Assembly: GCF_002920635.1 (NCBI RefSeq)
Contig: NZ_PQSR01000038.1
Span: 1-61,104, forward strand
Direction of reading: 5' to 3'
DNA: 61,104 bases
Source: Streptomyces sp. Ru72
Lineage (GTDB): Bacteria; Actinomycetota; Actinomycetes; Streptomycetales; Streptomycetaceae
Every line of letters begins with the position of its first letter. Position 1 is the first letter of the stretch. Made by a program: the position numbers and the translations under genes. Under the pieces are notes generated by a model. That model did not search any database. It saw only the letters and a program-made list of their open reading frames with translations, and was not told the DNA's origin. Below are positions 31,237 to 40,430 of the stretch, piece after piece.

Positions 31237-33425
31237 GCCACGGGCCTCCGATCACCGTGCGGCCGCGGGTGCGCCACGGAGCCGCTCGGCGCCTCCACGA
31301 CACCGGTGCGCCGCAGCTTCTGCCAGCGCAGCCGGCCGCCGGTGAGCGCCGTGATCCAGGACTGGAGCAGCACGACGTACATGAGCTGGCGGTAGAGGAT
31401 CTGCTGCAGGGGGAGCGAGAGCAGGTGTGTCATGCGTTCGCGGTCGAGGCGGAAGGCGTACGCCGCGCAGGCGGCCTGGATCGCCAGGACGCCCAGCCAC
31501 GCCACGACCGTCTTCTGCGTCGGGCCGAACACCACGCCGTACAGCAGGAAGACGTCGATGAGCGGGGCCAGCAGCGGGGCCACCACCATGAACAGGGAGA
31601 CCAGGGGAAGACCCACCCGGCCGAAGCGCCCGGACGGGCCGCGCTCCAGCAGCGCCCCCCGGTGCTTCCAGATGGCCTGCATGGTGCCGTACGACCAGCG
31701 GTAGCGCTGGGACCACAGCTGCTGGACCGTCTCCGGCGCCTCCGTCCAGGCGCGGGCGTTCTCGGCGTACACCACCCGCCAGCCGTCCCGGTGCAGCGCC
31801 ATGGTGATGTCGGTGTCCTCGGCGAGCGTGTCGTCGCTCATGCCGCCCACCCGTTCCAGCGCGGACCTGCGGAACGCCCCGACCGCGCCGGGGATCGTCG
31901 GCATGCAGCGCAGGATGTCGTACATGCGGCGGTCGAGGTTGAAGCCCATCACGTACTCGATGTGCTGCCACGCGCCGATGAGGGAGTTCTTGTTGCCGAC
32001 CTTCGCGTTGCCCGCGACCGCGCCGACGCGCGGGTCGGCGAAGGGCTGGACCAGTTCCCGGACGGTGGCCGGTTCGAAGACCGTGTCGCCGTCCATCATC
32101 ACGACCAGGTCGTAACGGGCGTTCGCCACACCGCGGTTGAGGGCGGCCGGCTTGCCCGCGTTGAGCTGCCGTACGACACGCACGTCGGGCAGGCCCATCG
32201 CCTCCACGATCCGGGCCGTGCCGTCGGTGGAGCCGTCGTCGACGACGACCACCTCGATGGGGTGCTCGCTCGTCATCAGGGAACGGACGGTGTTCTCGAT
32301 GCACTTGGCCTCGTTGTACGCGGGCACCAGCACCGACACCGGTTCGGTGACCGGCGGCCCCCAGCGGAAGCCGCGGCGGCGCACCCGGCGCGCGTGGACG
32401 CCGGAGAGCAGGAGCATCAGCACGAAGCGGCCGATGACGAGGCTGCCGACCACCGCGAGGCAGACCACCATGACGTCGGTGACCTTCTCGGAGGCCTGGA
32501 CCAGGAAGATCCACGCCTTGCCCTTCCACGCGTCGAGGCCGGTGACCGGGGTGAGCGCGCTGGGCGCGCCGAGCGCCTCGGTGAGGTTCTGGAACCGGTA
32601 GCCCTCGGCCTGGAGTCCGGGCAGGAACCGGTCCAGCGCCTGCACCGTCTGGTGGCGGTCGCCCCCGGAGTCGTGCATCAGGACGATCGCGCCCTTGCCG
32701 CCGTGCGGGGTGGCACGGCGGATGATCTCGGCGACGCCGGGCTTCTGCCAGTCCTCGCTGTCGGTGTCGTTGACGACGGTGATGTAGCCGCGGCTGCCGA
32801 TGTAGTCGGTCACCGGCCAGGACTTGTCGTCCATGGCGTCGGCGAAGGAGGAGTACGGCGGCCGGAAGAGGGACGTGCGCACACCGGCCGCCCCGCTGAT
32901 CGCGAGCTGGTTCGTGGACAGCTCCCAGTCGATGCGGCGCTTCGACTGGTAGGACAGGTCGGGGTGGTTGAAGGTGTGCAGGCCGACCTCGTGGCCCTCC
33001 GCCACCATGCGGGCGACGAGGTCGGGGTAGCGCGAGGCCATGGTGCCGGTGACGAAGAAGACCGCGTGCGCGTGGTGCTTCTTCAGCACGTCGAGGACCT
33101 TGGGCGTCCACGTGGGGTCGGGACCGTCGTCGAAGGTGAGGACCAGGCGGTGGTCCGGCACACGAATGGTGCCGGTGCGGCCGCTGCGGGTGTCGATGAC
33201 CGGGCCGCCGTCCAGGATCTGCTCCGGGACGTGGCCGGTGGCCGCCTCGGGCCGGATGCGGTGGTCGGCGAGGATCTCGCTGTGCACGAAACCGCGCAGC
33301 ATCAGCATCGTCACGAGGGCGACGAGGAGGAGCGTGGGCAGCAGAAGGCGCATGGGCACGCGGCGGCGCCGGGCACCGTCGGGGGCGCCGGGCGCGGCAC
33401 CGCGACGGCGGGTGCGGGATGCCAT
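31233..33425 (-). CDS. matB: Bifunctional polysaccharide deacetylase / family 2 glycosyltransferase
   Basis: The predicted product is 730 residues. After a membrane segment (about 25-45), the extracellular NodB-type deacetylase domain (about 90-290) has TFDDGPDPTW (98-102 metal/catalytic Asp) and HTFNHPD (zinc His pair). A membrane segment at about 345-370 leads to a cytoplasmic GT2 domain with VVVDDGSTDGT, MDGDT, the acceptor Asp in EDTDIT and QRYRWSYG, then three or four helices. This joins the roles of PgaB and PgaC in one chain. It fits MatB of Streptomyces, needed for poly-beta-1,6-GlcNAc and pellet formation; the name is by domain plan and recalled synteny. Confidence 0.88.
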   Translation of the reverse strand: MASRTRRRGAAPGAPDGARRRRVPMRLLLPTLLLVALVTMLMLRGFVHSEILADHRIRPEAATGHVPEQILDGGPVIDTRSGRTGTIRVPDHRLVLTFDDGPDPTWTPKVLDVLKKHHAHAVFFVTGTMASRYPDLVARMVAEGHEVGLHTFNHPDLSYQSKRRIDWELSTNQLAISGAAGVRTSLFRPPYSSFADAMDDKSWPVTDYIGSRGYITVVNDTDSEDWQKPGVAEIIRRATPHGGKGAIVLMHDSGGDRHQTVQALDRFLPGLQAEGYRFQNLTEALGAPSALTPVTGLDAWKGKAWIFLVQASEKVTDVMVVCLAVVGSLVIGRFVLMLLLSGVHARRVRRRGFRWGPPVTEPVSVLVPAYNEAKCIENTVRSLMTSEHPIEVVVVDDGSTDGTARIVEAMGLPDVRVVRQLNAGKPAALNRGVANARYDLVVMMDGDTVFEPATVRELVQPFADPRVGAVAGNAKVGNKNSLIGAWQHIEYVMGFNLDRRMYDILRCMPTIPGAVGAFRRSALERVGGMSDDTLAEDTDITMALHRDGWRVVYAENARAWTEAPETVQQLWSQRYRWSYGTMQAIWKHRGALLERGPSGRFGRVGLPLVSLFMVVAPLLAPLIDVFLLYGVVFGPTQKTVVAWLGVLAIQAACAAYAFRLDRERMTHLLSLPLQQILYRQLMYVVLLQSWITALTGGRLRWQKLRRTGVVEAPSGSVAHPRPHGDRRPVA

Positions 33426-34687
33426 CAGAGGACGTACTCCGGGGAACGGGAGAGCGAGGAGGACCCGGCGGCGTCTTCGGCGACGGGGGTGTTCGTGTCC
33501 GGGCCCTCGGCCACCGGCGTCGGCGTGCTCGGACCGTCGGCGACGCTGCCCATGCCCGGGCCCGTGCTGCCGCCGTCCGGGCTCGGCGACGGATCGGGCG
33601 AGGGGTCGCCGCCCGCCGAGGGGCTCGCGGCCGACGGGATCGAGACGGGCACCGACTGGCGCGGACTCGGCGTCACGCCGGACCCCGGGTTCCTGGTGGT
33701 GCTCGTGGCGGACGGCCCGGGATCGGCGGAGGTGCCCGGACGTCCTGGGCTCGCGGAGGCACCGGGCGCGTCGGCGCTGCGGCCCGGCGACGCGGTTGTG
33801 GCACCGCTCGCCGACGCGCTCACGCCCGGGGCGGGGCTGCCCGACACGGACGGCTGCGCGGACCGGGAGGGCAGCGGCGGGCTGTCGACCTTGCTCGCCG
33901 GCACGTCCTCCTGCTCCCTCGGCACCGGCAGCCAGGGCGCGGCGGAGTTGCCCGACAGCAGGGTGGCGACGATGACGGCGGCGTAGGCGGCGCAGGCGAG
34001 ACCGATGGCGATGCCGATACGGCGCAGTCGGCGCCCGCGCCGTCCGGACTCGTCCACGAAGACCGGGCCCTCGGAGCCCTCCCGGCCGCCGGGCTCCCCG
34101 TGCTCGGCCTGCCCGGGTCCGGCTCCGAACCGCCAACCGGTGCCGTCGAGCTGGACGGTCACCTCGTGCGGGTCGTGGGTGTGCTCGGTGTCGGCCGAGC
34201 CGTGCCGGGCGTCCCGGCGGGCGGTGCCGCCGCGCTGTGCGGGGATGACCTGGGTCCCGGCCGGGTCCGGCAGGCCGGGGCGACCGGCGGCCCTGGGAGG
34301 AGGAAGCTCGGTCCCGGTGACCTCCGCACGTCGCGCGCCGGCACCGGCCTTGACGACGGACTCGGCCTCGGTGACACCGGGGCGGCCCGCGCGACCGGCC
34401 CGGTGAAGGACCTCCGTCTCGGTGGCCTCCGGCAGGCCCGCGCGCCGCGCGGCCCTCGGAAGGAGTTCCGTCTCGGTGAGGTCCGGCAGGCCGGCGCCCG
34501 CGCCCGCACCGGCTCGTGGCAGGACCTCGGTCGCGTCCATGCCCGTCAGGCCCGCACCCGCGCGCAGCGTCTCCGTTCCGCCGAACTCCGCAAAGGAACG
34601 GATGTCATGCCCGCCGACTGGGACTTCTCGGGTCGCCGATGCGGCATCGGGCCATTCCGGTTGGGCGTCTTCCCGCCACTTTTCCAC
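33425..34687 (-). CDS. matA: Single-pass membrane protein with Thr/Glu repeats and Ser/Pro-rich extracellular tail
   Basis: The predicted product is 420 residues. GTG 34687 follows GGGGGGA; a GTG at 34705 is possible. Residues about 45-160 contain about six imperfect units of the type GLPDLTETELLPR, GLPEATETEVLHR, GLTGMDATEVLPR. One helix follows at about 228-250 (GIAIGLACAAYAAVIVATLL), then a long Ser/Pro/Ala-rich tail, probably outside and possibly glycosylated. The TE-V-L-P units could be Thr-phosphorylation or partner-docking sites; that is a guess. The stop overlaps the matB start by one base (TGATG). Assignment as matA rests on position upstream of matB. Confidence 0.65.
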   Translation of the reverse strand: MEKWREDAQPEWPDAASATREVPVGGHDIRSFAEFGGTETLRAGAGLTGMDATEVLPRAGAGAGAGLPDLTETELLPRAARRAGLPEATETEVLHRAGRAGRPGVTEAESVVKAGAGARRAEVTGTELPPPRAAGRPGLPDPAGTQVIPAQRGGTARRDARHGSADTEHTHDPHEVTVQLDGTGWRFGAGPGQAEHGEPGGREGSEGPVFVDESGRRGRRLRRIGIAIGLACAAYAAVIVATLLSGNSAAPWLPVPREQEDVPASKVDSPPLPSRSAQPSVSGSPAPGVSASASGATTASPGRSADAPGASASPGRPGTSADPGPSATSTTRNPGSGVTPSPRQSVPVSIPSAASPSAGGDPSPDPSPSPDGGSTGPGMGSVADGPSTPTPVAEGPDTNTPVAEDAAGSSSLSRSPEYVL

Positions 34688-34813
34688 GCGCGCACATCCC
34701 CCCACGGGACAGTTCCGGGCGCGCCTACGACCCCGGACACCCGTCGACCGGACCAGGCCCCCACCTGGCCCGAGCGCCCCCCTCTTACCAAGTCCTTGCC
34801 CGGGCCATGAATG

Positions 34814-34849
34814 TAGCGCATGTGGGGGATGTGTGGTTCCGATGCGCTA
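34814..34849. promoter_or_regulatory. 8-bp dyad upstream of the mat operon
   Basis: TAGCGCAT (34814-34821) and ATGCGCTA (34842-34849) are perfect inverted copies 20 bases apart. They lie between the lysR-type gene stop, which falls inside the second arm, and matA. It could be an operator or a large-loop terminator. The half-site spacing (28 bp) is close to an integral-turn arrangement only if the protein is tetrameric or bends DNA. Confidence 0.45.
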
Positions 34850-35815
34850 ATTCCGGGTACTCATGGTCTCCGCGTCATTGGCTGGAATCCATCCATCCAC
34901 GGGCCGCCGCAGCCACCCCTCCGCTGCGGCGACCTCGGCCGAGGCCCGTCGAAGCGCGTCGAGTCCCGGATGCGTCAGCCCTTGTCGCCACACCAGCGAG
35001 ACAGGTGAGAGGGGTACGGGATCGACGAGCGGACGCCGCACCGTGCCGGGCAGCGCCGGGAAGTCCACCACGGCGAGAATCGGATGGCCCGTCCTCGCCA
35101 TGATCCGCTGGAACTCCTCGTCCCCGACGGCCAGCGGAACCGGCGGCGCGACCCGGATGTCCCGCCCGTCGAACAGACGGTGCGCGAGGTCGGTCCACTC
35201 CGGGGTGCGCGGGTTCCCGGCGCCCGCGTACACCGTCTCCCCGGCAAGGGCGGCCAGCGGCACCGCCTCCAGCGACGCCAGGCGGTGGCCCTCGGGCAGG
35301 ACGACCGCCATCGGCTCGTACCGCACGGGCTGCTGGTCGAGTCCGGCCCGCAGCGCCGGGGGGAGGCCCGCGAACCGGCCGAACGACGCGTCGAGCCGGC
35401 CCGCGAGCACTTCGGCCGCGGCATACGTCAGACCGCTCTCGTAGCGGGCCATCAACTCCAGATCGGGGACGAGCGCACGAGCCCTGTGCAGCACCCGGCG
35501 TCCGGTGACCAGCCCCGGGGAGTTCAGGTCCACCAGCAGCGGCCGTGCCTGCCCGAAGGCGGCGAGGAGTTCGTCCTGCGCGTCCAGCACGCGGCGCGCG
35601 TACGGCAGCAGGCGCTCGCCCTCGGGGGTCAGCGTGACCTGCCGTGTGGTACGGACGAACAGTTCGGTGCCCAACTCCCGCTCCAGTCTGCGGATGTCCC
35701 GGCTCAACGCCTGCTGGGCGAGGTAGAGGCGGGTCGCGGCGCGCGTGAAGTGCAGTTCCTCCGCGACGGCGAGGAACGCGCGGAGCAGGCGTGGGTCGAC
35801 GGTGGCGGCGGGCAT
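34847..35815 (-). CDS. LysR-family transcriptional regulator
   Basis: The predicted product is 322 residues. The winged helix at about 6-65 (RLLRAFLAVAEELHFTRAATRLYLAQQALSRDIRRLE) is a canonical LysR head. The effector domain runs from about 90 to 295. It is divergent from an MFS efflux gene with 83 bases between them, a usual regulator/target pair. The C-terminus (DAETMSTRN) runs up to the dyad before matA. Confidence 0.92.
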   Translation of the reverse strand: MPAATVDPRLLRAFLAVAEELHFTRAATRLYLAQQALSRDIRRLERELGTELFVRTTRQVTLTPEGERLLPYARRVLDAQDELLAAFGQARPLLVDLNSPGLVTGRRVLHRARALVPDLELMARYESGLTYAAAEVLAGRLDASFGRFAGLPPALRAGLDQQPVRYEPMAVVLPEGHRLASLEAVPLAALAGETVYAGAGNPRTPEWTDLAHRLFDGRDIRVAPPVPLAVGDEEFQRIMARTGHPILAVVDFPALPGTVRRPLVDPVPLSPVSLVWRQGLTHPGLDALRRASAEVAAAEGWLRRPVDGWIPANDAETMSTRN

Positions 35816-35822
35816 CCGGCGA

Positions 35823-35860
35823 ACTTACAACCCAGGTGCGTCAATCGCCACGGAGTAAGT
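35823..35860. promoter_or_regulatory. Candidate LysR-regulator operator
   Basis: ACTTAC (35823-35828) and GTAAGT (35855-35860) are inverted copies 26 bases apart in the 83-base gap between the divergent lysR-type and MFS genes. This would suit one LysR dimer or two dimers. No perfect T-N11-A palindrome is obvious. Confidence 0.4.
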
Positions 35861-35898
35861 GTTGGACCCCAGGTCACGGGCCGGGCGACGCTTCCCGC

Positions 35899-37209
35899 AT
35901 GCCGCAGCCCTCCTCCCGCAGACCACTGCTGTTCACCGTCACCCAGGACACCCTCGTCGCCGCCGACCTCACCCCGCGCACCGCCGGCCCGGCGTCCGCC
36001 CCGCGCAACCCCTACCGCCGGTTGTTCACCCACCCCGGCACCCGCGCCTTCACGGTCGGGAACCTCATAGCCAGGCTGCCCATCGGCATGTTCAGCGTGA
36101 GCTCGGTCATCATGATCGCCGGTTCCCGGGGCTCGTACGCCCTCGCCGGAGCGGTCACCGCCACCGGCCTCGTGGCCACCGCCGCGGTCGCGCCCTGGGT
36201 GGCACGGCTCGTGGACCGGCACGGCCAGGCCCGGATCGCCCTGCCCGCCACGCTGTTCGCGCTGCTCGGGAGCCTCGCACTGGTCCTGTGCGTGCACTAC
36301 GACGCCCCCGCCTGGACCCTGTTCGCCGCACAGGCGGCCACCGCCACCACCCCCAACATCGGCGGTCTGTCCCGCGCCCGCTGGGCCCACCTGTTCCGGG
36401 ACGCCCCGGACGCCCTGCACACGGCGAACTCCTTCGAGCAGGCCGCCGACGAGATGTGCTACCTGCTCGGCCCGGTGCTCGCCGCCTTCCTCTGCACCCG
36501 GCTCTTCCCGGAGGCCGGCTCTCTGACCGGCGCCTTCCTGCTGCTCAGCGGCATGCTGATCTTCACCAGCCGGCGCGCCACGGAACCGCCGCCGAGCCGC
36601 CGTCCGGGCACCCGGCCCCCGCTGCGCGCCCCCGGTATGCCCCCGCTCCTGCTCGGCCTGCTGGCCACCGGCGCGGTGTTCGGCGCGATGGAGGTCGCCA
36701 CCGTGGCGTTCGCGGACGCCCAGGGGCACAAGGCGGCCGCCGGCCCGGTCCTCGCCCTCCAGGCCGCCGGTTCGTGCGCCGCCGGACTGCTCTACGGCGC
36801 GCTGCGGCCCACCGGCCCCGCCGAGCGCCGCTACGCGTGGTGCCTCGCGGCGATGACGGCCCTCATGACCCTGCCCCTGCTCGCGGCACGCACCACCGGT
36901 TCCCTCGTCGCCCTCGCGCCCGCCCTGCTGCTCGCGGGCATGGCCACCGCCCCGACGATGGTCACGGCGATGGTGCTGGTCCAGCGGCGCACCCCCGAGG
37001 GCCGTTCGAACGAAGGCATGACCCTCGCCGTGACGGCCCTGCTCGGGGGCGTGGCCTGCGGTTCCGCCGTCGGCGGCTGGGCGGTGGAGCACCTGTCCCC
37101 CACCGCCGGTTTCGCCCTCCCCGCGACCGCCGCGGGCGTCGCCCTGGCGATCACCCTCGGGCACAGGGCGGTCGAAGGAATCCGCACCGATTCGTGCGCC
37201 ACCCATTGA
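35899..37209 (+). CDS. MFS transporter, probable efflux
   Basis: The predicted product is 436 residues with about 12 predicted helices. ATG 35899 was chosen as the first start after the operator region. The motif-A-like loop VARLVDRHGQARI follows the second helix. The overall pattern fits DHA-type drug or metabolite exporters. The substrate cannot be read. The divergent LysR regulator suggests inducible export. The stop overlaps the -35 box of the next operon. Confidence 0.85.
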   Translation: MPQPSSRRPLLFTVTQDTLVAADLTPRTAGPASAPRNPYRRLFTHPGTRAFTVGNLIARLPIGMFSVSSVIMIAGSRGSYALAGAVTATGLVATAAVAPWVARLVDRHGQARIALPATLFALLGSLALVLCVHYDAPAWTLFAAQAATATTPNIGGLSRARWAHLFRDAPDALHTANSFEQAADEMCYLLGPVLAAFLCTRLFPEAGSLTGAFLLLSGMLIFTSRRATEPPPSRRPGTRPPLRAPGMPPLLLGLLATGAVFGAMEVATVAFADAQGHKAAAGPVLALQAAGSCAAGLLYGALRPTGPAERRYAWCLAAMTALMTLPLLAARTTGSLVALAPALLLAGMATAPTMVTAMVLVQRRTPEGRSNEGMTLAVTALLGGVACGSAVGGWAVEHLSPTAGFALPATAAGVALAITLGHRAVEGIRTDSCATH

Positions 37210-37234
37210 CGCGGTCAGAACGCCCACATACCTT
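37206..37234 (+). promoter_or_regulatory. Promoter of the alpha-xyloside operon
   Basis: TTGACG (37206-37211) and TACCTT (37229-37234) are 17 bases apart. The -35 box overlaps the stop codon of the MFS gene. Confidence 0.5.
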
Positions 37235-37240
37235 CCCCCG

Positions 37241-37254
37241 TCGAAGCGATTCGA
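37241..37254. promoter_or_regulatory. Candidate LacI-type operator at the transcription start
   Basis: TCGAAGCGATTCGA has perfect TCGAA/TTCGA arms around GCGA, 7 bases after the -10 box. A related GAATC-n6-GATTC dyad lies before the GH3 gene (about 43764-43779), so the LacI protein encoded at 42721 may bind both. Confidence 0.5.
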
Positions 37255-37306
37255 TGAGCCATGCGTGATGGCTCCGACACCCATCCGACTCCCGCGGAGG
37301 CACTGG

Positions 37307-38602
37307 ATGTTGACAACACGACGGCGTGTGGCGGCGACGGCTGCGGTGGTCCTGTCCGGATCCCTGCTCCTGGCCTCCTGCGGTGGCTCGGACAGCGGCT
37401 CTTCCGACAGCAAGACGCTCAAGCTGTGGCACTTCGAGGGTCCGGACAGCGCGATGGGCGCCGCCTGGAACGAGGCCATCAAGGAGTTCGAGGCCAAGCA
37501 CCCGGGCGTGAAGGTGAAGTTCGAGGAGAAGGGCTTCGAACAGATACAGAAGACCGCGCCCATGGTCCTCAACTCCTCCGACGCGCCCGACATCATGGAG
37601 TACAGCAAGGGCAACGCGACGGCGGGCCTGCTGTCCAAGCAGGGACTTCTCACCGATCTGACTCCCGAGGTCACCAAGCGCGGCTGGGACAAGAAGCTCA
37701 GCGAGGGCGTGAAGACCATCAGCCGGTACGACGCCAACGGCATCATGGGCTCCGGCAAATGGTACGGAATACCCAATTACGCCGAGTACACCATGGTCTT
37801 CTACAACAAGGACCTGTTCAAGAAGTACGGGATCGCCGAGCCGAAGACGTTCGACGACCTGACGTCCGCGATGGACAAGTTCGTCGCCAAGGGCATCACC
37901 CCGCTCGCCAACGCCGGCGCCGAGTACGTGGCCCAGCAGTACCTGTACCAGCTCGCCCTGTCGAAGGCCGACCGCTCGTGGGTCGACAGGTACCAGCTGT
38001 ACAAGGGCAAGACCGACTTCCACGACGCGGCCTGGACGTACGGCGCGACGACCTTCGCCGACTGGGTGAAGAAGGGCTACATCAGCAAGACGTCCAGCGG
38101 CACGAAGTCCGAGGACGCGGGCGTCGCCTTCATCCAGGGCAAGAACCCGATCCTGTTCTCCGGCAGTTGGTGGTACGGCCGCTTCAAGGCGGAGAACAAG
38201 TTCGACTGGGGCACCTTCCTGTGGCCCGGTTCCAACCTCACGCTCGGGTCCGGCGGCAACATGTGGGTCGTCCCCAAGGGCTCCAAGAACAAGGACCTCG
38301 CCTACGACTTCATCGACATCACCATGTCGCCGAAGATCCAGAACCTGCTGGGCAACAAGGGCGGCGTCCCGGTCGCGGCCGACCCCAACGCCATCACCGA
38401 CCCGCAGGCCAAGACCCTCATCGCCAACTTCAACACCCTCTCCCAGCGCGACGGCCTGGCCTTCTACCCCGACTGGCCCGTCCCCGGCTTCTACGACACC
38501 CTCATCTCCGAGACCCAGAAACTGATCACGGGCAGTGAGCAGCCCGACGCCTGTCTCAGCGCGCTGCAGAAGGCGTACGACCAGGGCGTGCCGAAGCAAT
38601 GA
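37307..38602 (+). CDS. Sugar ABC transporter substrate-binding lipoprotein
   Basis: The predicted product is 431 residues. ATG 37307 is preceded by GGAGG and gives a lipoprotein signal (MLTTRRRVAATAAVVLSGS, lipobox LASC). The family-1 binding fold follows: KLWHFEGPD, HPGVKVKFEEKGFEQIQKT, YGIPNYAEYTMVFYNKDLFKKYGI, and a late SGSWWYGRF. It captures an oligosaccharide outside the cell. The GH31 and GH3 enzymes in the operon suggest alpha-xylosylated glucose (isoprimeverose or xyloglucan fragments). Confidence 0.9.
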   Translation: MLTTRRRVAATAAVVLSGSLLLASCGGSDSGSSDSKTLKLWHFEGPDSAMGAAWNEAIKEFEAKHPGVKVKFEEKGFEQIQKTAPMVLNSSDAPDIMEYSKGNATAGLLSKQGLLTDLTPEVTKRGWDKKLSEGVKTISRYDANGIMGSGKWYGIPNYAEYTMVFYNKDLFKKYGIAEPKTFDDLTSAMDKFVAKGITPLANAGAEYVAQQYLYQLALSKADRSWVDRYQLYKGKTDFHDAAWTYGATTFADWVKKGYISKTSSGTKSEDAGVAFIQGKNPILFSGSWWYGRFKAENKFDWGTFLWPGSNLTLGSGGNMWVVPKGSKNKDLAYDFIDITMSPKIQNLLGNKGGVPVAADPNAITDPQAKTLIANFNTLSQRDGLAFYPDWPVPGFYDTLISETQKLITGSEQPDACLSALQKAYDQGVPKQ

Positions 38603-39567
38603 CGATCACCACCGAACGGGGTGCGCGGGCCGTCGGCAAGCGCCCGCACACCGGCCCGCGCCGCCCCCGCTCCCAGACCTCGTACGCGCTCTTCCTGCTC
38701 CCCGGCATGCTCGCGTTCCTCGCCGTGATCATCGTCCCGTTCCTGATGAACACGGGCATCGGCTTCACCGAGTGGAGCGGCATCGGCTCGCCGAAGTGGA
38801 CCGGGCTCGACAACTACCGCCGACTGCTCGACGACAGCGAGTTCTGGGCGTCGTTCCGGCACAGCCTGTTCATGGTCGTCGCCATGGCGGTCGTCCCGAC
38901 GATGATCGGACTCGTCCTCGCCGCCGCGCTGTTCGACTACATCGGCAAGCACTTCGGCAGCAGGACGGCCGCCGTGCTGCGCGCCTGCTTCTACCTCCCG
39001 CAGGTGCTGCCGATCGCCGTCGCCGGCATCGTCTGGAGCTGGATCCTCGCCTCCGACAACGGCTCCCTGAACGCGCTGCTGAAGGCGGTCGGCCTCGGCT
39101 CCTGGCAGCAGGACTGGCTCGGCGACCCGGACGTCGCCCTCTACAGCGTCATGGGGGTGATGGTGTGGGTGCAGATCGGCTTCCCGCTGGTCGTCTTCAT
39201 GGCGGGGCTCCAGCGCGTCGACCCGCAGTTGTACGAGGCGGCCGAACTGGACGGCGCCGGCTGGTGGCGCCGCTTCTGGCACATCACGCTGCCGCAGATC
39301 AGGCCGGAGATCTATGTGGTGCTGACCTGGTGCACGGTCGCGGCGCTGAAGGTGTTCGGAGCGGTGTACGTGCTGACGAAGGGCGGCCCCGGCGGGGCGA
39401 CCGACGTCCCGTCGTACTTCTCCTTCACCACCTTCTTCGAGAAGACCCAGGCCGGGTACGGCGCCGCGATCTCCACCGTCCTCACCGTGATCATCCTGCT
39501 CCTCGCGATGGTGGGCCTGAAGCTGCAGACCCGCGCCGAGGACGCCGAGGAAGGGGCCCGCGCATGA
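38599..39567 (+). CDS. Sugar ABC transporter permease, MalF type
   Basis: The predicted product is 322 residues. The ATG overlaps the binding-protein stop (ATGA). Six helices are predicted after a basic tail. The EAA loop is YEAAELDGAGWWRRFWHITLPQIRPE. It pairs with the next permease. No ATPase gene is nearby, so MsiK is the likely energiser. Confidence 0.92.
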   Translation: MTITTERGARAVGKRPHTGPRRPRSQTSYALFLLPGMLAFLAVIIVPFLMNTGIGFTEWSGIGSPKWTGLDNYRRLLDDSEFWASFRHSLFMVVAMAVVPTMIGLVLAAALFDYIGKHFGSRTAAVLRACFYLPQVLPIAVAGIVWSWILASDNGSLNALLKAVGLGSWQQDWLGDPDVALYSVMGVMVWVQIGFPLVVFMAGLQRVDPQLYEAAELDGAGWWRRFWHITLPQIRPEIYVVLTWCTVAALKVFGAVYVLTKGGPGGATDVPSYFSFTTFFEKTQAGYGAAISTVLTVIILLLAMVGLKLQTRAEDAEEGARA

Positions 39568-40421
39568 CCGCCGTACGCACCGAGATCCGCACGCGGCCCC
39601 GCACGGCCCTCGGCCGCTACCCCGTTCTCGTCGCCCTGTGCATCGCGGCCCTGTTCATGGTGCTGCCCTTCCTGATCGTCGCCGTCAACGCCGTGAAGTC
39701 CCCCGCCGAGTACTCCCAGCACGGGCCGCTGAGCCTGCCGAAGGGCCTGTACCTGGACGGTCTGAAGGACTTCTGGCAGCGCGTCGACTACGGCCAGAAG
39801 CTCCTCAACTCCTTCCTCATCAGCGGCTCGGTGGCCGTCCTCGCGGCGGTGCTGTCCGTGCTGAACGCGTACGCGATCGGCATCGGCCGCATCAAGGGAC
39901 GCACCTGGGTGCTGGCCTTCTTCGTGCTCGCCAACGTGCTGCCGCAGGAGGCGCTGGTCTACCCGTTGTACTACCTCAGCAAGCAGGCCGGCCTCTACGA
40001 CACCCGGCTGAGCGTGATCATCGTCTTCACGGTGATCCAGGCCGCCTTCGGCACCTATCTGCTCTCCTCCGTCCTCGGGCAGTTCCCGCGCGAGATCATC
40101 GAGGCCGCCCGGATCGACGGGGCGAACAAGTGGCAGGTGCTCTGGCGGATCGTGGTCCCGGTCAGCCGGCCCACGATCGGAGTGCTGCTCGTCTTCTTCT
40201 TCATCTGGACGTGGAACGAGTTCCTGCTGCCCCTGGTCATGCTGATCTCCAACGACAACCAGACGGTGTCGGTGGCGCTCGGCGTCCTGCAGGGCCAGCG
40301 TCTGATGGACGCCACGATGACCAACGCGGCGGCCCTGCTGGGCGTCCTGCCCGCCATCGTCTTCTTCCTCGTCTTCCAGCGGACTCTCACCCGCGGCATC
40401 GCCGTGGGTGCCGTCAAGTAG
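39564..40421 (+). CDS. Sugar ABC transporter permease, MalG type
   Basis: The predicted product is 285 residues. The ATG overlaps the previous stop (ATGA). Six helices are predicted. The EAA loop is IIEAARIDGANKWQVLWRIVVPVSRP, followed by WTWNEFLLPL. It completes the channel. Confidence 0.92.
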   Translation: MTAVRTEIRTRPRTALGRYPVLVALCIAALFMVLPFLIVAVNAVKSPAEYSQHGPLSLPKGLYLDGLKDFWQRVDYGQKLLNSFLISGSVAVLAAVLSVLNAYAIGIGRIKGRTWVLAFFVLANVLPQEALVYPLYYLSKQAGLYDTRLSVIIVFTVIQAAFGTYLLSSVLGQFPREIIEAARIDGANKWQVLWRIVVPVSRPTIGVLLVFFFIWTWNEFLLPLVMLISNDNQTVSVALGVLQGQRLMDATMTNAAALLGVLPAIVFFLVFQRTLTRGIAVGAVK

Positions 40422-40430
40422 GGGGCACGC

